Made by a program: the position numbers and the translations under genes
DNA from: Tetracentron sinense
Taxonomy: Eukaryota; Streptophyta; Magnoliopsida; Trochodendrales; Trochodendraceae
Direction: 5' to 3'
NCBI GenBank assembly: GCA_015143295.1
Contig: CM026560.1
Location: 1,862,501 to 1,926,500, forward strand
Length of the DNA stretch: 64,000 nucleotides
The notes under the pieces: generated by a model
Seen by the model: the letters and a program-made list of their open reading frames with translations, nothing else
Database searches by the model: none
Told to the model about the DNA's origin: nothing
Part shown: piece by piece, positions 11,421 through 22,295 of the stretch
Layout of the letters: each line of letters opens with the position of its first letter
Numbering within the stretch: the stretch's first letter is position 1

Positions 11421-11923
11421 CGTCTTCAAGCTTGGAAACATGACTGTAAGTCATAGAAAATGGATAAAAAACACATGTAAATACATATATAACATGAAAT
11501 TTAAGGTTTTGAACTATAAATACAATAATTATAAAGATTTTCCCATGAATTAATCATACATGCAATGATTTTTTTTAATTCATTTTTTTTAAATACAAGG
11601 AACCCGAAAATGAGGGTTGTTATTCGGTTAATGACGTTTTTTCACGAAAAGAATATGGAAAGAACGCTCTTGGAACAAAGATCTCTCATCGGAAATGGGG
11701 TGAGAACGAAGTTCTCTCGTCGGAAATAAGGTGGGAATGAAGAACTCGTCGGAAATGAGATAGGGATACCCAAAGTCTTTTCTTCAAATGACTTGGATAA
11801 AATGGGAAAAGTTCGCATGTGCGAATAGATGCACATGTGTGTGGGGACATTTAGAAAAGAGTTTTTAAAACCTGGTTATTTGGGAAAGAACCCCATACTA
11901 AAGGGGCAATAAGGGAAAAACCC
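11421..11923. other. Non-coding DNA right of the minisatellite
   Basis: Holds three short tandem copies of a TCGTCGGAAAT-type motif at 11680-11755, inverted relative to a similar stretch at 10680-10730. The 64-codon minus-strand frame at 11642-11836 lies on these repeats and is not counted as a gene. Confidence 0.4.
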
Positions 11924-11969
11924 GATAGAGAGGGTCTGATTGGCGAGCTTGGGTTAGAGCATCTCCAAC

Positions 11970-13849
11970 GCACTCCCTACTTTGGCTCGCTTCACCAGAA
12001 TAGGGAGGCTGAAGCTGGAAAACCATCTCCAACGCACTCGCCACAACAGCTCGCTTCTGTAGGGAGCTTGAAAAACCTCGCTACTGGTAGCGAGCAAAAT
12101 CAGCTCGCTTGATCATTATTTTAATGTTTTTTTTTTGTAACGGTAAAAAAAGCAACGATTATATTTTCTTCTTCAAAACCTAGACCTTCATTCTTCCTCT
12201 CTTCCATAAAATTCCAATTTGATTGTAACCAGTGATTGAAGAAATTGTAGATCAGCGAGCAGAGAAGCCACACAAGCCACGAAGGTTCGCCGTTCTCTGT
12301 TTTCCCCTTTTTTTTAGCTTCATCAAAAATCTTTTTCTGCAACTTAACTTTGCATTGCCTTATAGGTGTTTGTTGATATTCCCAAATGATTTTCATCTCT
12401 TCTTCTGCAACTAAACTTTGCATTGCCTGATAGGTGTTTGTTGATATTCTCAAATCATTTTCATGGATATGCTTGTATATAGATGGTTACTCATAAAGCT
12501 TGTTAGGATTCTAACTTACTAGAATTAGGATTCTAACTTGCTAGACAGGGGATGGGAGGAAGAGGGTTCTTTAGATCATTTTGGCTAAAGGTTACCTACA
12601 AAAAGAATACAAGAAATGAGGTAATTAGTTGCTATCCACTGTATTGAGATAACTAGCTTCTGGACATTCTTTGCCACTTTGTTTACAGTTGGAATGTGTG
12701 TCTCTCATTCCTCCATAAATCCCATTCAGACAAAGGTTACAAGACCTGTTGAGCATAACCCTATCAATGTCTAATTCAAACACACTATCTGCTAAGAGAA
12801 TATTGGTGTCTAATTAGTCGTCTTTCTCTCGTAGCCTACATTGGGAGAACCATGGTAATTCCTGGGTTGGCTGTACATGATATATTTTGTGGAGTAAACT
12901 GTAACATCATGTATTGAAATTGCGATTGCTTGGTAAAGCAAACAGCCAACCCAATTTACATTACAACTAAGATATTTTTAGGAGCAAGGATACCTTAGTT
13001 AAGTTGAAGCCACTTGCAGCATTCATGAATTCTAGACATTATCTACTTGCCTCTCTATGATCTGTCATTTTGGCTTTTCCTAAATGCGTGCGCGTAGAGG
13101 CCAGTAGGTACCTGGATCTAAACACGCGACCTGATGATATGTTCTTTTTCAATTAGTTAAAAGAGAGTATAGATTAAAGAAGGAAGAAAGGCAGATCAGT
13201 CATATTCTACTTGAGATTTGATCCGAGGAATAGCTAGCAATTCGACAAATTGAGTACAGCCACACATCTTGACATTCGCCGCAATGGACTATGAATCTAC
13301 TTAGGGTGGATGGAACTGGATCAAATCCTAGTGAATTAACCACATAAAAGGAGTCAAATACCCACTGCCTGTTTTCAAATGAGACATGAGATTTCCAATT
13401 TTGAATTACCAAATTACCATGAAAACAAATTAGTCACTCGACATTCACCAGCTGAGACAAGCCACGCAGTTTAGGTGTACGTTAGTATTGATATGGCTGT
13501 ATCTTTAGTTGTTTGGTAATAATCAAGGCATGTCCAAACAACTAAGATGTACATTAGTATTCATATGGTTGTATAAGTTATTTGCTCCAATTTGCCTTGC
13601 AATGCTAACTGTTCTATTTGCAAGACTAAATTGTGAAATGGATCTGTCATTTGCTACTTAAGTACATGTTCTTGCTTGTGTAGAGGCAAAAGTACATGTT
13701 CTTGCTTGTGTCTGAATCACATTTTTTTATTCAGCAAAAGTGTTTATTGTAGAAGTTATGACATGCCCCTTAATGTACATATACTACGTACGCATGAGAG
13801 TTTCTTGTAATCTTGGATTGATATATAGTATTTTTCGTTCTTTTTATAG
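11970..13849. other. Left non-coding part of the Harbinger element
   Basis: No domain-bearing frame. A direct duplication of about 68 bp (TTCTGCAACT-AACTTTGCATTGCCT-ATAGGTG) spans 12334-12465, and a similar pair lies around 13490-13570 (TGTACATTAGTATTCATATG). It may hold 5' exons of the downstream Myb-like gene. Confidence 0.4.
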
Positions 13850-14938
13850 ATGAATTCTCAAGAAAATGCATACTACACCAATCTTATGTGCCATGGAACC
13901 AATCTTGACAACCACTTTTCGAAGCTTCTGATCAAGTGGGCCAAAATTTGAATCAACCACATGCTCACATGTCCGCCCAATCTTCTCAACCCCAAATGGG
14001 ATCCACTAAGAATCAAAAGCGAGGTGGCAACTTCACAGTTGAGGAAGATTTAGTCATTGTATTGGCGTATCTCAACATTGGCATGGATGCAGTGTCCGAG
14101 AATGAGCAAAAAAAGCAGGCATATTGGAAAAGAGTGTTTTTGTTCTTCCATACGCACACCAAAAATTCAAAACGTAATCAAAATTCTCTAATGCATCGTT
14201 GGTCAACGATTCAACTAAGCACGAATAAGTTTTGTTCATGCCTTGCCCAAATTGAGGCAAGACATCAAAGTGGACTGACCGAGCAAGACAAGGTATTAAT
14301 ACGGATGAAATTTATTCATTTTATAACCATTATTATTTTTCTGGATGGTAATTATGAGTTTATTTATTTTTCAGATCGTTCAAGCGAAAGAGATGTACCA
14401 AGAACTGAACAATAATACTCCATTTGTATTTGAGCATTGTTGGAATGAGTTGAGGTACCAACCTAAATGGTTACTGGAAAGCAGTTAGAAGAAACAAAAA
14501 AAATATAAAAATAAAACTCCTACCTCATCTTGTCCTTCTACTCCAGATTCGATAAATCTAGGGGAAGACAATAGCTCACATGATAGTTTCATAGACTTAG
14601 AGAGACCACCAGGCAGGAAGGCTGAAAAGGAACGTTTAACTAAACAAAAAGGCAAAAGCTGTGAAGATGACTATACGAGTTCGCCTCTTGCGGGGTTACT
14701 ACAAGAGATGAAGGAAGATAAAAGACAATTGCAAGTTGAGAGAATGCAGATGTTTGAGAAGATGCATGAAAGAACATTTCTTCAAGACCAAGAGAAACTC
14801 GTTATTGAGCAAGAAAATGTTCGAATGAAAAAATTGAAAGAGGAGAATAGCATAATGTTGATGGATACGACTGTCATGCCTCCAATGCAAGCTGAATATT
14901 TTCGTGGCCTCCAAATGGAAATCTTTGAAAAATGAAAA
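13850..14938 (+). pseudogene. Harbinger Myb/SANT-like accessory protein, lightly broken
   Basis: Family: the PIF/Harbinger ORF1 protein, which works with the transposase by binding DNA; plant databases often label relatives NAM-like or glutathione S-transferase T3-like. Starts ATG AAT TCT CAA at 13850. A missing T near 13918 shifts the frame, which then reads SDQVGQNLNQP. The SANT-like core is RGGNFTVEEDLVIVLAYLN with LMHRWSTIQLSTNKFC. Intron 14293-14374 (82 nt) has clean GT..AG borders and splicing gives EQDKIVQAKEMYQEL and FEHCWNELRYQPKWLLESS. A TAG at 14486-14488 replaces an expected codon, probably CAG. The C-terminal half is a Lys/Glu-rich coiled coil (QLQVERMQMFEKMHERTF) and ends at 14938. 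Confidence 0.85.
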
Positions 14939-15114
14939 ACTTAGTACTATGGCCTTATTGTACTGTTTGTAGGAATTTAATCAATCAAAATTAATTATCT
15001 TCTCATCTTTTACTTTATTTGGAAACTTAAAATGCTTATATTATTGAATAGTAGTTGCCACCAGTGTTTTACAAAATACTTAATGCGATCAGGAATAACT
15101 AACTTAGTGTACTC

Positions 15115-16403
15115 CTACGATTGGTTGTGTTGTTGCCACAAGTGCTCGACAAGGTCCGATTGGAGTTGAGAATGAGTTCCCCTGTCTTTGATGCGACGAA
15201 TACCTCGAATGAATTCCATAAGTTCAGGCGTATGCTCGTGCGACACTGGTGCATGGGGGCTTTCATCGATTGTATCATAGTTGAAGTCTTCTACTCCTAT
15301 ATCTTGCTCATCCTCAATGATCATGTTATGCATTATTATGCATGCCTTCATAATATCTTTGAGCGTTTCACATTTCCAAAAACGTGCAGGTCCACGCACA
15401 ATCGCAAATCGTGCTTGAAGCACTCCAAATGCACGCTCTACATCCTTCCTTGCCGATTCTTGAGCTGCAGCAAAATATTTTTGCTTATTTCCTTGTGGAG
15501 ATGAGATTGTTTTCACAAATGTTGACCACTGCGGATATATACCATCGGCGAGATAATAACCCATTGCATAGTCATTACCGTTAACTGAGTAGTTGACTGC
15601 AGCAATACACCCATCAGCGAGATCGGTAAATACAGAAGACCGTTCTAACACGTTGATATCATTATGGGATCTCGGTAATCCAAAAAAAGCATGCCATATC
15701 CAAAGATCATATGACACCACTGCTTCCAAAATAATCATCGGTTCACGGACATGGCCAGAATACATTCCTTTCCACGCAGTCGGACAATTTTTCCATTTCC
15801 AATGCATACAGTCAATGCTCCCCAACATTTCATGGAATCCACGATTTTTTCCAATCGCTAGCAATCTAGTTGTATCATCATTGTTTGGTGACTTTAAGTA
15901 CTCATCAGAAAAATTGCAACAATCGCTTGAACAAATTTTTTTAGACTTTCTATTGCGGTGCTTTCACCAATCCTCATGTACTTGTCCACATAATCTGCTG
16001 CTATTCCATAAGCGAGCATCCTCATTGCAGCAGTGATCTTCTGAAGGGAAGACAAACCGAGTGTTCCAAGAGCGTCTGTCTTTTGGACGAAATATGGATC
16101 GTGGGCTTCCACCGCATATTGAATACGTAGAAAAAGAGAGCGTTGCATTCGAAACCTCCTCCGAAATAGAATAGGAGAATATATAGGTTCTTCAGCAAAA
16201 TAGTCGTGAAAAAGTCGTTCATGACCTTGAACTCTATCATGCCAAATGACTCTGTGGCCTTGAATAGAACCACGACGTCTTCTCGATCATTTCTCTTCAT
16301 TGAGTCGTTCTTCTTCCGTACAAGCTATTGTAGTGATCTCAAACTTTTCGTCAGAGTCTTCAAACTCTTCACAAAACATATTGTTTTGAAGGATGCGATC
16401 CAT
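15115..16403 (-). pseudogene. Harbinger DDE transposase (HARBI1/ALP1-like), broken
   Basis: Would cut and paste the element. The start is ATG at 16403 (MDRILQNNMF). A basic stretch SRRRRGSIQGH follows, preceded by a TGA (near 16285) where CGA/Arg is expected. Next come LFHDYFAEEPIYSPILFRRRF and RMLAYGIAADYVDKYMRIGE. A missing T near 15918 shifts the frame before DEYLKSPNNDD. The DDE_4 core is intact in the last 249 codons: GSIDCMHWKWKNCPTAWKG (first Asp), LPRSHNDINVLERS (second Asp) and RKDVERAFGVLQARFAIVR (Glu). A TATAAATA lies at 16509-16502 on the minus strand, about 100 nt before the start. One frameshift and one stop inactivate it. Confidence 0.92.
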
Positions 16404-16541
16404 AGAGAGAAAATAACCAATAAAATTGAGACAAAACTGACTTTTTTGATTGTTGAGAGAAAATTGAGTTGTGATGAATGAAAATGAGAGAGGAAGTGGT
16501 TCTATTTATAATTGGTGGTGTCATCTCATTCAAAAAAATAT

Positions 16542-16745
16542 AACCGTTTGAAAAAAATGACTGTTATAATATGACTGTTGAAAATATGACCGTTATAAAA
16601 ATATGACCATTGAAAATTTTACCATTATAAAAAAATGACTGTTAAATAACCGTTAGGAGAAATATGACCGTTGGTAAAATTACTCTCATTGGAAATGTTC
16701 GTGCATTGAGAAAAATGACCGTTTTTCAAAAATTATGACGGTTGA
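16542..16745. repeat. Cluster of about 11 TGACCGTT-type words beside the transposase start
   Basis: Roughly 11 copies of TGACYGTT and one-base variants in about 200 bp, mostly in one orientation and spaced about 15-25 bp. The complement, AACGGTCA, contains the AACNG core bound by many MYB domains. The cluster lies between the transposase TATA box and the right terminal repeat, a place where subterminal binding sites for the element's Myb-like protein would be expected. Confidence 0.7.
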
Positions 16746-16904
16746 GTGTCATCTTATTAAAAAAAGAGTATTTAATATAAATAAGAAATAAATAAAGAGT
16801 AGGGTTAAAGTTGAAAGGAGAAAAAGGGGCTCTCTATTATAGGAAACTCACCATTTTAGAGTAAAAGTAGAGAAATTTTAGTATTTGGGTTGGAGATGCT
16901 CTTA

Positions 16905-17092
16905 GACATTTCATAGTTGTTTGGGTTGGCTTTTAGTTTAGGCCCTACACGGAACCTAGACTTGACCACACGCGCACATTTAGAGAGAGAGAGAGAGAGA
17001 GGCTACCCGATACATAGCATAACCTAAAATACCTCACAGACGCTTCTCCTTCCTTGCTCTCTGAAGTCTAAACCCTCTCCTTCTTATCAAAA
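16905..17092 (+). promoter_or_regulatory. Upstream region and 5' UTR of the GeBP-like gene
   Basis: Proximal sequence shared with 10446-10659. It contains an (AG)n run at 16982-17001, a common feature of plant 5' leaders, and ends in a good start context (AAAAATGG). The Harbinger insertion at 16901 separates it from its former distal part, now at 11924-11956. No convincing TATA box seen. Confidence 0.6.
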
Positions 17093-18250
17093 ATGGCTCC
17101 AAAACGCCTATCTCCCTTAGAAGAAGCACCAGTTCCTGCATCTTCAGAAGAAGATTCTGAAGAAGAAATCGAAGATGAAGAAGAATCTGAAGAAGAAAAG
17201 GCTATTCCTTTATCTTCCTCTGTGAAAAAACCCATCGGAACGCAACCCCCCCAATCGTCCTCCTCCTCCTCCGAAGACGAAGGTTCTGATTCTGGGTCTG
17301 ATTCCGAGAATCCCCACAGTTCCGATTTCAAGGTAAAACCCATCATTTCCAAACCCATGGATGATCATGATACAGCCGAGCTAAAGAAGCCCCCAACGAA
17401 ATCTTCTCTTCTCCCCGTAGCCACACAGATCAAATCCGTCACAGCCGCAAAACGCCCGGCAGAGAACGATAAAGAGGGGAAGGACTCCAAGAGGAAGAAG
17501 AAGAAGGTTTTGGATGCTGATGAAGAAGATGACAGTGGAAAGAAGTCTGGAGGTGATCCCAAAAAACAGTTGTTTCAGAGGGTGTGGAGTGAGGACGATG
17601 AGATTGTAATCTTGAAGGGTATGCTTGATTACTCCTCCAAGAAAGGCGTCGATCCAATGGCTGACGTGAATGCATTTCACGATTTCATCAAGAAATCACT
17701 CCATGCTGATGTCTCCAAGGATCAATTGATAAATAAAATCCGAAGGTTGAAGAAAAAATACCAGAACAATGCGGGTAAAGCTAAAAAGGGCGAGGATCGA
17801 ACTTTCACGAAACCCCATGAACAGAAGACGTTCGATTTGTCAAAGAAAATATGGGGTGGTAAAGATGGTGATGCCGGAGATGGTCAGGTTAAGGTCAATG
17901 GAAAAGCGGGGAAGAAAAAGAAAGTTAGTGATGAAGTAGTTGTTCCCAAACCAGAAGTGCTTGCCATGCCGGAGGTTCAGAAAGCAGAAGAAGAGCTAAA
18001 CTGGTCTCATTATCCATACTTGAGGGAGTCACTACAGTTAGGAAGCAAATTGAATGTGTCTATTCCGGGTTTGGAAGAGAGTATTTTGAATGAAGGATTG
18101 GGTTTGATTGGGGGTTCTAAGGCAAAGGAGTTGGAGGAGAAGTGGAGGACTTTGAAGGTGACTGGAATTGAGGTTTACTTGAAGCGGTTAGAATTGATGC
18201 ATGAGCAGATGAAACTGTTATTGGATGCAGTCAATGTGTCCAAGCCTTAA
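17093..18250 (+). CDS. GeBP/STOREKEEPER-like transcription factor (DUF573)
   Basis: Intact 385-residue single-exon protein, the only convincing host gene here. Residues 1-75 are acidic and Ser-rich (SSEEDSEEEIEDEEESEEE). A nuclear-localisation-like basic run, DSKRKKKKV, lies at 131-139. The plant-specific DUF573/GeBP DNA-binding domain spans about 159-255: LFQRVWSEDDEIVILKGMLD, DFIKKSLHADVSKDQLINKI, RRLKKKYQNNAGKAKKG, FTKPHEQKTFDLSKKIWG. A second basic run is GKKKK at 273-277. The C-terminal region (345-382, KELEEKWRTLKVTGIEVYLK onward) fits the family's leucine-zipper-like tail. Family members act in trichome, cytokinin-response and sugar-related regulation in Arabidopsis and bind patatin promoters in potato; the role of this copy is inferred only. 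Start chosen at the first ATG, with G at +4. Confidence 0.95.
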   Translation: MAPKRLSPLEEAPVPASSEEDSEEEIEDEEESEEEKAIPLSSSVKKPIGTQPPQSSSSSSEDEGSDSGSDSENPHSSDFKVKPIISKPMDDHDTAELKKPPTKSSLLPVATQIKSVTAAKRPAENDKEGKDSKRKKKKVLDADEEDDSGKKSGGDPKKQLFQRVWSEDDEIVILKGMLDYSSKKGVDPMADVNAFHDFIKKSLHADVSKDQLINKIRRLKKKYQNNAGKAKKGEDRTFTKPHEQKTFDLSKKIWGGKDGDAGDGQVKVNGKAGKKKKVSDEVVVPKPEVLAMPEVQKAEEELNWSHYPYLRESLQLGSKLNVSIPGLEESILNEGLGLIGGSKAKELEEKWRTLKVTGIEVYLKRLELMHEQMKLLLDAVNVSKP

Positions 18251-21200
18251 GGATCCGGTGACTCTAATCAGGTAATTTTATGGTTGGTGGGTTGTTTAAT
18301 TGATGCGAAATTAAAGAATATTAGGCTTTCTTTTCCTTTTCTTTGTTTGGGGGTTTGAGAATTTTGGTTGATAATATTTATATTTGTAGCTGGGAAGATA
18401 CATTTCTTACACAGAGACTATCTGCCCTCAATATGCATGAACTTCCTTATTTTTTTTAGATGGTGTAACTAATTTGTGCTCATCTTTGTTGTTTATAATC
18501 ACGTTGTGGTGGAGCGGGTAGATGGTTCATAGTCAACCTGCCCTGTTCCCACCCTTATGTCGATCAAGCTGTAGTTTTATATCCTTTACAACATCCAAAT
18601 TTGGATGCCTTCGACCGATCCTAGAACACGATTTGACAAGAACCTAAAAGTGCGAATTTTTTTTATGGATTAGTTCCAACTTCCAAATGAAGAAGTAAAA
18701 TAAAAGTTTTTTTGAATAGTGATTGATTCAATAGTTTCAACATACACAAGATAGAATAATGAATTTTAAGTAAGAAAACGTTCAGATGCATTACAGCAGT
18801 TGGACTCTTCTCATTTGGACTTCTTTTTAAAGACATTAGCTGCTAATGCACAGAGCTATGTCTCTAGACATAGTAAATAGATTCGGTAGCCAATATACAA
18901 TAGTTCATAAACTAAAAAAAGAGGTAGATCATAGTCAAAAGACCAAGCATGTTAAACTGATACAATCAGTTTATATGGTGGACCTGCAATGCTATGGGAT
19001 GCTATATATCCCCACCAAAAGGATCTCCTGTCAAAATCAAACAGGACCTGCCCATTGATCAATACGATCAAATATATCACGTTCTTACGAACAATCTATC
19101 ACTGAATCTAAGAAAACAAAAATCCAACTTCGGATTTATCCATTGCAAAGATATAATGTACTATATATCACATATGGCAAATAATATCGAAACGTGTGTA
19201 TCAAGAGTCAAATCAATTATAACAAGAACTGAAAATATAGGTTTGTATTCAAACTTTTTCCGCCTTAATCGAATCTGATCTGGATCATGGTCCGTCCCAT
19301 TGACAGCCCTACTATCTGATTCATAGAATCCATATACATACATGACTCTATTGGTAAAACATCCCATCAGTTTTCCTTGGCTAAAGTTTTACAAGATACT
19401 TTGTTTATATCATATGAATCTACTTGTGGCCAGGTCTTGTCTGGTTTTAACATAAATTGATGGGGCATGTGAGAACTAGATAATACTACATCAGTCAAAT
19501 AGGAGGGCTAAGCACCAATACTCATTTCATTTCCATGAATGTGCTGAATCTATTTCATTTCCATCCATTACAAAGCTTACAGAGCATGCCTTTATTCAGG
19601 CAATGTAACGTGCGTGGTTCGTGTCCAACCTCAATCTAAGATCTGCCTTGCTTCCCTTTCATTCAATGGTTGAATGGATTACTGATCTGATTGATTTTTG
19701 TATTTAGATTCCTGTAATCTAAATAAATTCCTGTAGTTTCTTTAAGACCCGTTACTCGATCTGATTGATTCTCTTATTTAGATTCCTGAAATTTCTTTAG
19801 GAGCTTAATCTCATACAAAACTACTATGAATGTCATGAGTCTAGATTTCTTTCTTTTGAAATCGGTATTATTGCTATCTAAAACCCATTACTTGCATTTT
19901 CAATTTTGCAGTTAAGTTCCTTACGAAACTAATATGAGAACTGATGAATAATGTGATTTCTTACAGTTTGTTTTGATTATATACGTCTGTGATTCATTTC
20001 ATGTAGGACCTTAACCAGTATCAAAGGTAACCAAGTAAATTAAGCAGCAACATCCATTGCATGGCATCTGCTGAAATCACTGATTTAGATGTTTTAAATA
20101 GCATATATTCATGTTAATATCTCTGGTATACCTGGAGACTCTACACTGCAGCCGTAAGATTTGGTCTTATGAAGCCAATGGTATACCTGTTCATGCCTCT
20201 CATTGTTTGCTATACAAAATTAGTCTTACTTTTGTTTTTTTTTATAAATGTAAACTGAAATGTTAGATTGGGAACTCTAGCTATTGCTTTCCTAGGCACA
20301 TATCATGTGTTTTCCGTTATTCTCTTTGATTAAGACTCCTATAACTATTTCTCTTGGTGACATCCCGGTTCTGGAACTATGATTAGGTTCTGTTCTTTCC
20401 ATTGGATTTAGGTTTCGGTTGTTGCACTCAATGTTTCCTATGCCCACGTTGCATTATTATATGGGGTATCTTTAGGTTCTTTGATTGTTTGTTTGTTCTT
20501 AGAGATATGTTTTTGGGATTTGAATCTTCAAATTAGTCAGCCTGAAGATTGGGAGCGAACTCCTGATTCTAAGAAATATTTTGTTCACTTCTTTGGAACT
20601 GCTGAAATGGAAGTATTTTTTTTTAGTTTTTGCATGTTTGTTACTATGCAGTGAATGGCTTAAACATTTGATTTTCGAAATCTTCTTTAAATTAGACTTG
20701 AAGGGATAGAGCTTTATCGTTGGTTCTGCGTTTTGATTGTGGCATGAACAAAAGAGAACATAAATTAGAGGATACTGAATACCAGGGGTAATAGCTCCCT
20801 GTAAAGAATACCCACGGGTAATAGCTCCACTATGCACACACAAAGTTATTGTCCTCTCTATCTGTGAAGAAGTGACAGAATGTGAAACATCGTCCGTCAG
20901 TGGATCGGCAGCCTTAGGACTAGGGTAGGCTAGACTAAGTTCATGGGCTGTCAAATTTCTGACAGTCTCAATTGAAAGGGGTTGGAAGGTATGTTAAGAT
21001 AAATATTCGTTGGACATTGTGGATGATTTCAATCTCTATCCATAAAGGACTGGAAAGCTGTTTCTTGAGTTGTTCTAAGCAACAATTTCAGTTCCTCTTA
21101 TACCTGGTTCTGAGTGCTCTTAAGAACCAAACGTTTTGGTTTTTAAAGAACTAAGAGTCTGAGTTCCTTAGACTTGATGAGACTGTTGGGTTTTGAATGA

Positions 21201-21470
21201 CAGAGAGCTAGGAATTCAAGTTTCTTAGATTTGATGAGGCTGTTGGGTTGAGTCTCTAAGACCCATGAATTTTTGGGCTGATTGTTAGAGCATCAAACGG
21301 CTTAAATTACTCCTAATGAAAGCCAGGGTAGTGGGGGAGGCCTACGTGGCGTTCTCATAGCGTTTTTAGGAGATTTTGATTCTTTTTAAATCTACTTGGG
21401 GTGCAACTTTATTACGAGGAACTTGTTCACATTCGGTGGAGGGGAGGGACATGTAGCCGTCTTAGAGTGA
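18251..21470. other. 3' flank of the GeBP-like gene and intergenic DNA
   Basis: A splice-donor-like CAG|GTAATT occurs at about 18269-18277, just after the stop codon, so a 3' UTR intron is possible. Otherwise AT-rich with no domain-bearing frame. The 151-codon minus frame at 20499-20954 has no recognisable content. Confidence 0.45.
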
Positions 21471-21474
21471 TTTT

Positions 21475-22295
21475 AGGCATTGTTTTTAAATTCTTGTGAT
21501 TTGCGATTCAAATCCTATGATTCGATTTGAATCTCAAGCAAAACGATTCAAATCGGAGGTGAAAATCTTAATTGAGTAAATCCCATTTGATTTGCAATTC
21601 TAATTACGATTTGAGATTCAAATCGTACGATTCGATATTTAAATCGTACGATTCATGCAATTTAGGCGATTCAAGCACGAAACCTCTTTTATGGACCAAT
21701 ATTTAAAAAATATTTTTTATTCTTTTGATTTTCTAAAGGTAATTTATGTCTTTTAAGAAGAGAGAAGAAACAAGAAAATCTCTGTTACGGACATGCCAAA
21801 ACCCCTATTTGGGTTTTCTCTCTATTATTGACATATTGTAAAACGGAAAAAAAAAAGAGGAAGAAGAAAGAATCGAAAGATGATGAAGTTGGATTGTGGG
21901 AAAATTTGATTGTTTATTTTATTAGTATTTTTATTTGTACAAGTCTTTTGCTACTTGATCTCATACAACATAATTTTTATGAGTTTACTTTTATTGATTT
22001 ATCTTTAATGATATTGGGTTTTTTTTTCATTTTATGGAGTTCATTTGCGTTTTTTTTTATAGTGTATGCAATGAAATGTTCATTACTTTCTTTTTTCAAT
22101 AAATATGAAAGAAATCTTTTGGATAATAGATTATTCTATTTTTCTAATTTATTAAGTAATTTTTGCATTTTTAAACAATTTTTTTTTATAAAAAAAATGG
22201 ATTAAATCTTACGATTTACGATTTGAATCCTGATTTGAATCAAATCGGTTATAAAACGATTTTATGATTTGATTACGATTTAATAACTTTTATTT
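21475..22295. mobile_element. Putative non-autonomous element with GATTCAAATCG-rich ends
   Basis: Both flanks are dense in GATTTGAATC/GATTCAAATCG words (21500-21670 and 22205-22290), arranged partly as inverted copies, while the middle (21680-22200) is AT-rich without them. This is the layout of a small DNA element with subterminal repeats. No clean terminal repeat or duplication was located. A 125-codon frame at 21828-22205 lies inside. Confidence 0.4.

Larger units (their letters stand above)
11957..16901. mobile_element. PIF/Harbinger DNA transposon (4,945 bp), TTA target duplication
   Basis: The left end is GAGCATCTCCAACGCACTC and the right end, complemented, is GAGCATCTCCAACCC: a 13-bp perfect terminal inverted repeat typical of PIF/Harbinger. 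The 3-bp duplication TTA is at 11954-11956 and 16902-16904. It carries the two family genes in convergent orientation: a Myb/SANT-like protein (plus) and a DDE transposase (minus). Both have single-base breaks and premature stops, so the copy cannot move alone. It sits about 190 bp upstream of the GeBP-like start codon. Confidence 0.95.

Noticed and set aside
20499..20954. 151-codon minus-strand frame
   Set aside because: No domain; composition and context look intergenic.
21828..22205. 125-codon frame with two possible membrane segments
   Set aside because: AT-rich context favours hydrophobic codons; no recognised family, so not listed as a gene.
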